From: an uncultured Lachnospiraceae bacterium
GTDB taxonomy: Bacteria > Bacillota > Clostridia > Lachnospirales > Lachnospiraceae
Direction of reading: 5' to 3'
DNA: 64,000 nucleotides
Assembly: GCA_947172705.1 (NCBI GenBank)
Contig: CAMWCA010000005.1
Span: forward strand, 1-64,000
Shown: piece after piece, positions 45,827-55,033 of the stretch
Layout: each line of letters begins with the position of its first letter
Numbering within the stretch: the stretch's first letter is position 1
The notes under the pieces: model-generated
Seen by the model: the letters and a program-made list of their open reading frames with translations, nothing else
Database searches by the model: none
What the model was told of the DNA's origin: nothing
Position numbers and translations under genes: made by a program

Positions 45827-46828
45827 ATGATGGTATTTTGTACGCTGTTCGACAGCTATTACCTGGACAAGGGAGTAACGCTTTATCGATCCCTGGAAGA
45901 GTGCACGCAGGATTTTAAATTATATATATTCTGCTTTGACGACAGATCTTATGAGGTTTTACAGAAGCTTCAGTTGGAACATGCAACGCTTGTCCATCAT
46001 TCGGCAATAGAAGATGAAGAATTGCTGAAACGGAAGAAGGAACGTTCCAAAGCGGAATATTGTTGGACATGCACGCCGGTGATCATTGAATATGTACTGA
46101 AGCATTATCAGGAGCCGAATTGCACTTATATTGATTCCGATCTTTATTTTTTTGGCAGCCCTCAGGTTTTGTTCGATGAAATAAAGGAAGCCGGGGCTAA
46201 TATTGTGATTACGGAACATCGCTTTAGGGATAATTGGAATGGGAAAAGACTATGCCGAAGAAGCGGCAGGTATTGCGTGGAGTTTAATTATTTTGACCAG
46301 TCGGAGCATGCCAGGGAAGCGCTTACTTGGTGGAAAGACAGATGCCTGGAGTGGTGCTATCATTTATATGAACCTGAGAGGATGGGAGACCAGAAATATC
46401 TGGAAAAATTTCCGATGCTTTTTCAGGGGGTTCATGAGCTCAAACATTTAGGAGGCGGAACTGCACCGTGGAATCTGGGGCAGTACCGGCTGAAGGCAGT
46501 GGAAGCAGGACAGCCCATTTTGGTTGAGCAAAAGACCGGAAAAGAATTCCCCTTGATCTTTTATCATTTTCAGAATATTCGATATCTGAGTGAAGATAGG
46601 GTAAATATCAGTTCGGGTACCAGATTTCGCAATATAAAGGATGCGATCTATAAACCGTACCTTGCCAGAATAGAGCAGACCCGCAGACTGTTGAAGGAAT
46701 ATGGGATTACATTCAGTGTAAAGAAGATCTATTCCAGTAATAAGCTGATTGCTTTTCTGCAGGGAAATATTTTGCGTTTCAAGGTAAAGAGTATTACCGA
46801 TTTGTATAACCTGAAACAGTTCCGGTAG
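45827..46828 (+). CDS. Putative GT-A-fold glycosyltransferase
   Basis: MVFCTLFDSYYLDKGVTLYRSLEEC, CTYIDSDLYFFGSPQVLFDEI (DxD). Confidence 0.65.
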   Translation: MMVFCTLFDSYYLDKGVTLYRSLEECTQDFKLYIFCFDDRSYEVLQKLQLEHATLVHHSAIEDEELLKRKKERSKAEYCWTCTPVIIEYVLKHYQEPNCTYIDSDLYFFGSPQVLFDEIKEAGANIVITEHRFRDNWNGKRLCRRSGRYCVEFNYFDQSEHAREALTWWKDRCLEWCYHLYEPERMGDQKYLEKFPMLFQGVHELKHLGGGTAPWNLGQYRLKAVEAGQPILVEQKTGKEFPLIFYHFQNIRYLSEDRVNISSGTRFRNIKDAIYKPYLARIEQTRRLLKEYGITFSVKKIYSSNKLIAFLQGNILRFKVKSITDLYNLKQFR

Positions 46829-46870
46829 GAATGGAGGCTGCCTGTAAAATCCGGAAGAAAGCGGGAGGGC

Positions 46871-48481
46871 TTGTTTGTGAGCGTAATGTTTTTCGGCAAT
46901 TTGCTGATATTTGCAATCGGCGGGTATTTTCTAAAAAAGCGAGAAATTAATTTCGGGAAAATGAAATGGTGCATTGCTTTTGTCTGGATCGGGCTGACAA
47001 TGTTTTTGTATATGAGTATAACCGGAATCCTGGACAGTGGATATCACCTGATTGATGATCACGAAATTTATGAAATAAAAGCTGATTTTCTCCAAATTGG
47101 ATTTTGGGGAACGATGATAAAATGGTTGAAGGCTGACCTGAATATAAGATTTCGGTTCACCTATTTCCTTTTCAGAATAGTGGAATGTTATTTCCTGAGC
47201 GATTGTTTTACGCTATGGCATATTACGCAAAGCATTATATCGGTTTTGGGTGTATTTGCCGCTTACTTTTTTGCCAGAAGAATGCAGACACCGCCATGGC
47301 TGTCTTATCTTTTTTCCATGGCGATTTTTCTGGGAGGCGGTCAATCGGCAGTTTTATGGCGTTTAGGACCCCAGGAGGGGCTGGGAGTATTGCTGCTGAT
47401 GTTGACCCTGATCAGCTTAACGTATTATGCAGAGCATAAAAAAAATTTTATTGTGACGGTAATCCTGACATTTTTTCTGGCAGGCATTAAGGAATCTTTT
47501 TTGCTTTTACTGCCGTTGCTGCCTTTTTTGTTACTGGTAATTGAAATGAAGCACGAAGGAGAATTTAATTTGTCCGGATGCCGGGATAAAATAAGGGATA
47601 AATGGCTATACTGGGCGGCAGTATACGCTATATTTGCTGTTGATATGGGCATTGTGATATTCCGAGTGGGGACGAATAAAATCGGGTATGCGGGGATCGA
47701 CAGCACATATGGGTTAAAGGAATATCTTAAAGTGATATTTGAGATCTGCATAGGCAGCTTCAGGGCATATGTTCTGGTCAGCGGGGTCGGTATAGTTCTT
47801 TTGCTTATACTCTTAGTGGGTTTAAAAAGGGAAATATCCCTCAAAAAGTTATATCCGGAAGTTTTAGCATCTATTTTGATATTTGGATATATTTTGGCAA
47901 GCCAATTTGTTTTATACGCAAAAAGCGGAATGTATGAAAGATATTTGATTCCCGCTACAGTAGGCTTTTCCATGTTCTGGATTATAGATATGAACAATAT
48001 TGTGAAAAAGCTTCCGATTCCGATCTTTTGTCATTATATTTTTATGGTTTTTCTCGCTCTTGTGCTGACCCTGGGGTACAAGGATGATGAGAGCGCATGT
48101 CAATATGCACAGGATGGTAAAAATACAACGGAAATGATGGGTAAAATTGCAGAGTATGGAGATATGAAACCGGATATTATTGTTTCATTGGGATATGAAA
48201 TGGATTTTTCCGCCTCTGTTTATCTGCAGGAGAAATATGGGATCAAAACGGTATATAATGTAAACTATTCCGGAAGCGATGACGGCATTGCACATGACGG
48301 ATGGAAAAAAAGCCTGGAAGAAAAAGACGGAATAGAACTTGACAAAGGGCATATATACATGGGTTATGGGGAAAAGCTGGAAAAAGACATGGAGGATTAT
48401 GGCTTGAGCATGGAAGATTTTTCGGCTTATGAGTATGGAAAATATGCATTGTATGTCAGTAACACCTTCGACGGCAGATAA
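46871..48481 (+). CDS. Multi-TM membrane protein, GT-C-type candidate
   Basis: 536 aa, many TM helices; TTG start; adjacent to GtrB-like GT2. Confidence 0.65.
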   Translation: MFVSVMFFGNLLIFAIGGYFLKKREINFGKMKWCIAFVWIGLTMFLYMSITGILDSGYHLIDDHEIYEIKADFLQIGFWGTMIKWLKADLNIRFRFTYFLFRIVECYFLSDCFTLWHITQSIISVLGVFAAYFFARRMQTPPWLSYLFSMAIFLGGGQSAVLWRLGPQEGLGVLLLMLTLISLTYYAEHKKNFIVTVILTFFLAGIKESFLLLLPLLPFLLLVIEMKHEGEFNLSGCRDKIRDKWLYWAAVYAIFAVDMGIVIFRVGTNKIGYAGIDSTYGLKEYLKVIFEICIGSFRAYVLVSGVGIVLLLILLVGLKREISLKKLYPEVLASILIFGYILASQFVLYAKSGMYERYLIPATVGFSMFWIIDMNNIVKKLPIPIFCHYIFMVFLALVLTLGYKDDESACQYAQDGKNTTEMMGKIAEYGDMKPDIIVSLGYEMDFSASVYLQEKYGIKTVYNVNYSGSDDGIAHDGWKKSLEEKDGIELDKGHIYMGYGEKLEKDMEDYGLSMEDFSAYEYGKYALYVSNTFDGR

Positions 48482-48496
48482 ACAAGGAGAAAAGTA

Positions 48497-49453
48497 ATGT
48501 TGACGTTATATCTGGTAGTGCCCTGCTATAATGAGGAAGAAATAATGGAATGCTCCGCCCGGACGCTTCTGAATAAAATGAATGAGCTGGTAGAAAACCG
48601 GCTGATTTTGGAAGATAGTAAAATTGTATTTGTGAATGACGGAAGTAAAGATAAAACCTTTGAGATCTTGTCCTCATTGTGCCGGAACGAGGACAGGTGT
48701 GTGCTTATCAGTTTTACAAAAAATTTTGGGCATCAAAATGCCATATTGGCGGGAATGATGTTTTCCAGGGAGTTTGCGGATGCCGTCATTACCATTGACG
48801 CTGACCTGCAGCAGGATATTCACGCCATAGGGGAATTCCTTTCAGCCTATGAAAAAGGCTGCGATGTTGTGTATGGCGTTCGGAAGGACAGGGATTCGGA
48901 TGGATTGTTTAAAAAAGCGTCGGCAAATCTGTTTTACGGTTTAATGCGGCTGCTGGGCTGTGATGTTTTGGCTAACTCGGCGGATTACAGGCTGATGTCC
49001 AGAAAAGCGCTGGAAACGCTTTCAGAGTACAGCGAAGCGAACCTGTTTTTACGGGGATTGATTCCGCTGATGGGATTTCGGTCAGATATTGTGTATTTTG
49101 ATGTAAAACCCAGAGAGGGCGGAAAATCAAAATACAGTTTAAAAAAGATGATCACCTTAGCAATAGACGGAATTACCTCTCTGAGTATTAAACCCATCAG
49201 ATTTGTAACTTTTTTGGGTCTGGGGATGTGTTTGTTTGCCGTATTTATGATCATATTCAGCATCTATACCTGGGTTCATGAGGGGGCGGTTCCTGGCTAT
49301 ACAACAACTGTGATTTCCACGTGGCTTGTAGGCGGTGCAATTCTGCTTTCGGAGGGAATTATAGGGGAATATATAGGAAAAATGTATTTTGAAACCAAGA
49401 AAAGACCAAGATATATTATTGATTCCGTTATTTATGGTGGAAAGAAAACATGA
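48497..49453 (+). CDS. GtrB/CsbB-like GT2 with C-terminal TM helices (polyprenyl-phosphate glycosyltransferase)
   Basis: LVVPCYNEEEIMECSA, TIDADLQQDIHAIGEF, SKYSLKKMITLAIDGITSLSIKPIRFVTFLGL plus two TM segments. Confidence 0.9.
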   Translation: MLTLYLVVPCYNEEEIMECSARTLLNKMNELVENRLILEDSKIVFVNDGSKDKTFEILSSLCRNEDRCVLISFTKNFGHQNAILAGMMFSREFADAVITIDADLQQDIHAIGEFLSAYEKGCDVVYGVRKDRDSDGLFKKASANLFYGLMRLLGCDVLANSADYRLMSRKALETLSEYSEANLFLRGLIPLMGFRSDIVYFDVKPREGGKSKYSLKKMITLAIDGITSLSIKPIRFVTFLGLGMCLFAVFMIIFSIYTWVHEGAVPGYTTTVISTWLVGGAILLSEGIIGEYIGKMYFETKKRPRYIIDSVIYGGKKT

Positions 49454-50616
49454 GAAAAATGAAAAAGACAGGGCTTATTTGCGGGATAACGGTTTTGCTC
49501 CTTTTGGCTGCAGCCTGCGGAATGATTGGCAGAAGACTTTTGCTGCATGAAAAATACCAAAATGCACAAATTGAGACGCTGGTCAACCAGGCAGCGCAAA
49601 GAGAAACCCAGATCGAAGACCTGAAAGCCGAAATTTGCAGATTGAATAAGACAACGGCGCTTTTGGACGATGCCCAGGGCATTTACCAGAAGCTGAAAGC
49701 CGGTCGCTATGTAAATATTTTAATCGTGGGCGATTCCATTGGAGAAGGAACCGGCGCATCGGGAAGCGGGCAGCAATGGTTTACGCTGTTGACAAATTGG
49801 CTGAGGGAAACCTATGGGGTAGAATGCACTTTGACAAATATTTCCATGGGAGGCAATACAAGCTATGCCGGGTACGCCCGCGAAATGATTTTGGAGGATG
49901 GAATAGAATATGACCTTGCACTCATCTGTTATGGGGAAAATGACAAGGCTGAGGAGCTTTCAGTGAACTATGAGGCGATGATCAGGGGAATCAGGGAAAA
50001 ATACAGAGCCTGCAATATGATTTCCATATTGGAAAGCTCCCAGAAAATACATACAGATAAGATACAGGAGATCGAGAAGCTTGCAGAATATTATGGAATT
50101 CCGGTTGCAGATACGATCAAGGCGTTTCAGAAAAGCGGATATGCTTATGAAGAATTGGCGGAGGACGGGACGCATCCCGGGGATCTGGGGCAAAGAATAT
50201 ATTTTGAAACAGTGAGGGATGCTATTCTGGAACAAGTGGCGCAAAATATTCCGGCTGCAAAAACGGAGCTAAAACCGGTTAATGAAGGGGTGGAAAAGTA
50301 TGAGCGCTTCCAATATTTTCCTGTGGATGAGTTTATCCGGACAGATGACCTTACCTGGACGCTTGAAACAGGTCAGATCAGCGGAGTGATTGGGGTATAC
50401 AGAAGATACGATCCCGGGAATTGTACGCTGCAGATTTTTGCGGACGATATTCTTTTTGAGGAAGCGGCAGTTGACTGGCAGTATGGGTTTTCCCAGCAGC
50501 AGTTTAGCAAGCTGAGTGAAAATACGTGTAGGGTAAACAGAAGTATAAAGTTGGCGTTTGCTTCTCCGGAACAGGCGGATGGATTTGAGGGGTTACTGTT
50601 TACAGGGCTGGAATAG
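49450..50616 (+). CDS. SGNH/GDSL-family hydrolase with N-terminal membrane/export segment
   Basis: GLICGITVLLLLAAACGMIG, coiled-coil-like linker, GDSIGEGTG block I, CYGENDK, EDGTHPGDLG (DxxH block V). Confidence 0.85.
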   Translation: MRKMKKTGLICGITVLLLLAAACGMIGRRLLLHEKYQNAQIETLVNQAAQRETQIEDLKAEICRLNKTTALLDDAQGIYQKLKAGRYVNILIVGDSIGEGTGASGSGQQWFTLLTNWLRETYGVECTLTNISMGGNTSYAGYAREMILEDGIEYDLALICYGENDKAEELSVNYEAMIRGIREKYRACNMISILESSQKIHTDKIQEIEKLAEYYGIPVADTIKAFQKSGYAYEELAEDGTHPGDLGQRIYFETVRDAILEQVAQNIPAAKTELKPVNEGVEKYERFQYFPVDEFIRTDDLTWTLETGQISGVIGVYRRYDPGNCTLQIFADDILFEEAAVDWQYGFSQQQFSKLSENTCRVNRSIKLAFASPEQADGFEGLLFTGLE

Positions 50617-50628
50617 AGAAAGACCAGC

Positions 50629-51813
50629 ATGGAAATGAGGAAGAATATGAAGATTGTGCATATATGTCTTGCCGGAGGATATACGGAGGGGCTGAATTAT
50701 CAGGAGAATATTATTACAAAGTATCAGGCGTTGGATGGTCATGAGGTATCGGTTCTTACTACAGACCACTGTTACACAGAAGGGGTATGGGGGCTTTGCC
50801 AGACGGAAAACGACTATAAAAATTCTTATGGCGTTCATGTGATAAGGCTTCCTTTTGCTTATCCGCTGCCCTATAACGTGAACAGGCAGATCGGCAGATT
50901 TAAAGGAACCATGGCTGTGCTGGAGCAGTTGGAGCCGGAGGTGATCTTTGTTCATAATATCCAGTTTCAGGACATCAGAAGGATCGTACAATATAAAAAG
51001 AGGCATCCTGGAGTTAAGGTTTATGTGGACAACCACAGTGATTTTTCCAACAGCGCCAGAAACTGGTTTACGAGAAATACGCTGTATCGATTCTGGTGGA
51101 AGCCCTGTGCGAAGAGGATGGAACCTTACGCGGAGAAGTTTTTTGGTGTCATGCCCTCCAGAGTGGATTTTCTGCAGAATATATATGGGATAGCACCGGA
51201 CAAGACAGATATTCTTTTGATGGGAGCGGATGATGAGTGTGTGGAACGTGCACAGAGACCGGAAGTGAAGGCGTCTGTCAGAGAAAAATTTGGAGTGAAA
51301 GCGGATGATTTTCTGATTGTCACAGGCGGCAAAATCGATGCTTTTAAAACTCAGACCCTGCTCCTGATGCAGGCGGTAAAAGAGATAAACCGTGAGAATG
51401 TGAAATTACTGGTATTCGGCTCCGTAGAAGAAGAGTTAAAAGAACGGTTATATGCTCTTTGTGATGGTGACCGGATACAATACATCGGTTGGGCCAAAGG
51501 AGAACAGTCCTATGAATACTTTGCATCAGCAGATCTTGTGGTATTTCCCGGAAGGCATTCCGTTTATTGGGAACAGGTGGTAGCTCAGGGAATTCCCATG
51601 CTTTGCAAGTATTGGGATGGAACCACCCATGTGGATATTGGGGGAAATGTGGTATTTTTAAAACAAGATTCTAAAGAATTGATTAAAAAAGAACTTATGA
51701 AATTATTAGATCATAAAGAATATTATCAGAATATGAAGGAAGCGGCACAGGGAGATCATAAAAATGAGTTTCTTTATAGGAATATAGCCAGAAAATCTGT
51801 TGCTGTGAATTGA
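50629..51813 (+). CDS. Glycosyltransferase, GT4-like
   Basis: KIVHICLAGGYTEGLNYQENIITKYQALDGHEVSVLTTDHCY; FASADLVVFPGRHSVYWEQVVAQGIPMLCK. Confidence 0.8.
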   Translation: MEMRKNMKIVHICLAGGYTEGLNYQENIITKYQALDGHEVSVLTTDHCYTEGVWGLCQTENDYKNSYGVHVIRLPFAYPLPYNVNRQIGRFKGTMAVLEQLEPEVIFVHNIQFQDIRRIVQYKKRHPGVKVYVDNHSDFSNSARNWFTRNTLYRFWWKPCAKRMEPYAEKFFGVMPSRVDFLQNIYGIAPDKTDILLMGADDECVERAQRPEVKASVREKFGVKADDFLIVTGGKIDAFKTQTLLLMQAVKEINRENVKLLVFGSVEEELKERLYALCDGDRIQYIGWAKGEQSYEYFASADLVVFPGRHSVYWEQVVAQGIPMLCKYWDGTTHVDIGGNVVFLKQDSKELIKKELMKLLDHKEYYQNMKEAAQGDHKNEFLYRNIARKSVAVN

Positions 51814-52751
51814 TGTATCTATATTTTGAGACAGAAGAAGGCATAAGTATAACGATGAAGAGTAAATTTAAAAATAATTTGATTGTGAGAAATATATACG
51901 CAATAGTAAGGAGAACTTTAACCAGAATTTCTCCTTTCATAGCATCAAAAGTGATTTATCGCATTTCAAAAGGAAAGGCATTAAATCTCAAAGAGCCGTT
52001 GGACTTTAATGAAAAAATTATGTGGCTCAAGCTGAATACTTATTATAAAAATCCATTAGTAACTATGTGCGTAGATAAGTATGCGGTAAGAAAATATATT
52101 ATAGAATGCGGGTGTGAAAAAAGTTTAAATGATCTTGTTGGAGTTTATGATTCAGTGGATGATATAAAATGGGAAGAACTTCCGCAAGAGTTTGTATTAA
52201 AGTGCAATCATGGATGTGGATATAATATTATCTGTGATGATAAGAGCAAAGCAGATAAACAGGAAATTTATGCACAGTTATCAGCATGGATGAAAGAAGA
52301 CTATTATCTTAATTATGCAGAAGTGAACTATCAATTTGTTCCCAAAAAAATCATTTGCGAAAAATATTTACGGACGAATGATGGTTTACTTCCTAATGAC
52401 TATAAGTTTTATTGTTTTGATGGAATTCCCCGATTCGTCTTAGTCTGTTATGATCGTGATGTAGAATTGAAGCTCATCTTTTTAGATATGAATTGGAACA
52501 ATGTAAAAATTGGACGAGAAGGAATTAATGACGGGATTCAAATTCCTAAGCCTGCGTCATTTGAGAGCATGGTGGAATATAGTAAAAAATTAAGTAAAGG
52601 ATTTCCGTTTGTGAGAATGGATTTTTATGATGTAAATGGAAAGGCAGTGTTTGGTGAAATGACATTTACACCTGCTGGTGGATTGGCAGATTATTATAGT
52701 GATTATGGATTGCAATATTTAGGAGAGCTGATTCATTTAGAGGGGGAATAG
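51810..52751 (+). CDS. TupA-like ATP-grasp protein
   Basis: PLDFNEKIMWLKLNTYYKNPLVTMCVDKYAVRKYI, FVLKCNHGCGYNIICDDKS, FPFVRMDFYDVNGKAVFGEMTFTPAGG; ATG 51855 is an alternative start. Confidence 0.85.
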   Translation: MMYLYFETEEGISITMKSKFKNNLIVRNIYAIVRRTLTRISPFIASKVIYRISKGKALNLKEPLDFNEKIMWLKLNTYYKNPLVTMCVDKYAVRKYIIECGCEKSLNDLVGVYDSVDDIKWEELPQEFVLKCNHGCGYNIICDDKSKADKQEIYAQLSAWMKEDYYLNYAEVNYQFVPKKIICEKYLRTNDGLLPNDYKFYCFDGIPRFVLVCYDRDVELKLIFLDMNWNNVKIGREGINDGIQIPKPASFESMVEYSKKLSKGFPFVRMDFYDVNGKAVFGEMTFTPAGGLADYYSDYGLQYLGELIHLEGE

Positions 52752-52752
52752 A

Positions 52753-53676
52753 ATGTTTGTAAAGAAATTGTATGAATTTCCATGCGGAATTCAGAATGAG
52801 TTTATTTCTAAGATGGTCTACAAATTTAATAAATTAATTGTAAATTTGGTTTATCCCATTTATGGCAAAAGACTGTCATGGGCATTGAACGATGAGTCAA
52901 AGTATATTGTTTCTATGACAAGTTATCCTGATAGAATCAATACTGTTTGGATAACCTTGTCTACGCTGTTGCGACAAACATATCATCCCAGGAAGATCAT
53001 TCTCTGGCTGGCGCAGGAACAGTTTGAGGGCGGGGAAAAAAGTCTTCCATCAGAATTGCTGAATTTAAAAAAATATGGTTTATCTATTTCATTTTGTGAC
53101 AATTTGTATTCCCATAAGAAATACTATTATGTGATGCAACAATACCCGGAAGCAACGATTGTTACCGTGGACGATGATGTATTTTATCCGGAAGATTTTT
53201 TGCAGCGTCTCGTAGATACAGCCATTCGCTTTCCCGATACAGTCTGCTGCACATGGGGACATGAGACTTCATTAAATGAAAACGGACAAGTTTGTTCATG
53301 CGATCAATGGGTTAACAGTGTTAAATTAACAGGTAATAAGCCCTCATTTGCCCTTGTTCCTACAGGAATAGGAGGGGTTCTATATCCGCCTCATGCATTA
53401 GATAAAGAAGTTTTTAACAGGCAGCAGATAGAAAAATTGTGTATGAATGCAGATGATTTATGGTTAAAGTTTATGGCGCTGCTGAAGCGGACACCGGCTG
53501 TCAGAATAGATGGACCTGCTAAAATTTATTTCTCTATTATTAAGACGCAGCGAACTGGATTACATTATGAAAATATCGGAAAGCATAAGAGTGCTCAGGC
53601 ATGGGATGAATTAATGAAAGAATATCCGATATGCGGAGAAATCATAAAGACAGAACTGCAACAGCGGAGGAAATAA
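52753..53676 (+). CDS. Putative glycosyltransferase (GT2-like fold)
   Basis: VSMTSYPDRINTVWITLSTLLRQTYHPRKIILWLAQEQF, TIVTVDDDVFYPEDFL. Confidence 0.78.
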   Translation: MFVKKLYEFPCGIQNEFISKMVYKFNKLIVNLVYPIYGKRLSWALNDESKYIVSMTSYPDRINTVWITLSTLLRQTYHPRKIILWLAQEQFEGGEKSLPSELLNLKKYGLSISFCDNLYSHKKYYYVMQQYPEATIVTVDDDVFYPEDFLQRLVDTAIRFPDTVCCTWGHETSLNENGQVCSCDQWVNSVKLTGNKPSFALVPTGIGGVLYPPHALDKEVFNRQQIEKLCMNADDLWLKFMALLKRTPAVRIDGPAKIYFSIIKTQRTGLHYENIGKHKSAQAWDELMKEYPICGEIIKTELQQRRK

Positions 53677-53677
53677 T

Positions 53678-54421
53678 ATGGCTCCTTTTTTTTCAATTAT
53701 CACAGTGTGTTATAATAGTGAAAAAACCATTGGGCGGACTTTGGACAGTATGCTGGCACAGACAAATCAGGATTATGAATATATTATTATTGATGGTGCA
53801 TCTACAGATAAAACAATGAATTTATTGCGAAAATACGAGCCGCGATTTGAAGGGCGAATGAAAATATATTCTGAAGCCGACGATGGTATTTACGATGCGA
53901 TGAATAAAGGGATACATAAGGCGTCCGGACAATTTATAGGGATGGTAAACAGTGATGATTTCTATGATCCAAAAGCATTACAAAATATAAGAGAGGCAGT
54001 AACGGGGCAGAGACATCAGATTTTATATGGATTTCAGAGAGTTTTGAGGAAAGAGCAGGAAATAGAAATCAATTTTGTGAATGACTGTATGATAGGTGAA
54101 GCAATGATTTCTCATCCAAGCTGTTTTGTCTCAGCCGGTGTGTATAGAGATTTTGGGGTGTATGATACCAGGTATAAAAGCGCAGCGGATTTAGATTTTT
54201 TGCTTAGAATAAAAAAGCAAACAGATACACAATTTGTTCCTGTTTATAAGATAATCACTAATTTTATGCAGGGGGGGATGTCCGCATCAGGAATGGGAAT
54301 GCGAGAGGCGGCAAAAATACGGCATAAATATGGTGTATATTCAAATGTGCGTTGCAGATATGTGATCATGCAGAGCTATATCATTGATTTTGTGCATTGG
54401 CTTAAGAAAAGGCGGCATTAA
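53678..54421 (+). CDS. Glycosyltransferase family 2
   Basis: FSIITVCYNSEKTIGRTLDSMLAQTNQDYEYIIIDGASTDKT, EADDGIYDAMNKGIHKASGQFIGMVNSDDFYDP. Confidence 0.92.
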   Translation: MAPFFSIITVCYNSEKTIGRTLDSMLAQTNQDYEYIIIDGASTDKTMNLLRKYEPRFEGRMKIYSEADDGIYDAMNKGIHKASGQFIGMVNSDDFYDPKALQNIREAVTGQRHQILYGFQRVLRKEQEIEINFVNDCMIGEAMISHPSCFVSAGVYRDFGVYDTRYKSAADLDFLLRIKKQTDTQFVPVYKIITNFMQGGMSASGMGMREAAKIRHKYGVYSNVRCRYVIMQSYIIDFVHWLKKRRH

Positions 54422-54455
54422 AATCTGCATATTACAAAAATAGAAAGCGAGAGGA

Positions 54456-55010
54456 ATGTTGAATATTTATAAATTATTTATGATATGGAACCGTGTGTCA
54501 TTTGGGAAACAATTAAAATTAAAGGGAATTCCCGTGATTTTTAACAAAAAAGGCGCCAATATTACCATTGGCGATAATTGTCTGATAAAGAGTTCATTTT
54601 TGTCAAATTTGGTGGGATTATATTCCAGAACCATCATTGTGACCAGGGTGGAAGGTGCATCCATTACGATCGGAAACAATGTAGGAATTTCCGGAGCAAC
54701 GATTTATGCCCGTAAGGGAATTACCATCGGGAACAATAGTAATATCGGCGGTAATGTCAAGATATTGGACAATGATTTCCACCCTATAGACCCACAGGCA
54801 AGAATTGAGGATGATAAAGCAAAAATCGGTACAGCGCCTATTACCATCGGGGAAAATTGCTTTATCGGCTGCAATGCACTTATTTTAAAGGGAACCCATA
54901 TCGGCGATAATTGTGTTGTTGGCGCAGGCGCCGTAGTCAGAGGCAGATTTGAGGATAATTGTGTCATTGCAGGAAATCCGGCCAAAGTAATCAGAAAAAT
55001 AAAGCCTTGA
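54456..55010 (+). CDS. Left-handed beta-helix acyltransferase (hexapeptide repeat)
   Basis: ITIGNNVGISGATIYARKGITIGNNSNIGGNVKI, CFIGCNALILKGTHIGDNCVVGAGAVVRGRFEDNCVIAGNPAKVIRKI. Confidence 0.9.
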   Translation: MLNIYKLFMIWNRVSFGKQLKLKGIPVIFNKKGANITIGDNCLIKSSFLSNLVGLYSRTIIVTRVEGASITIGNNVGISGATIYARKGITIGNNSNIGGNVKILDNDFHPIDPQARIEDDKAKIGTAPITIGENCFIGCNALILKGTHIGDNCVVGAGAVVRGRFEDNCVIAGNPAKVIRKIKP

Positions 55011-55033
55011 GATTATCCAAGGGAGTACTAAGC

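Noticed and set aside
54959-55033. N-terminal extension of the GT26-GT4 ORF
   Set aside because: Overlaps the acyltransferase gene; ATG at 55034 with a GGGAG upstream is the better start.
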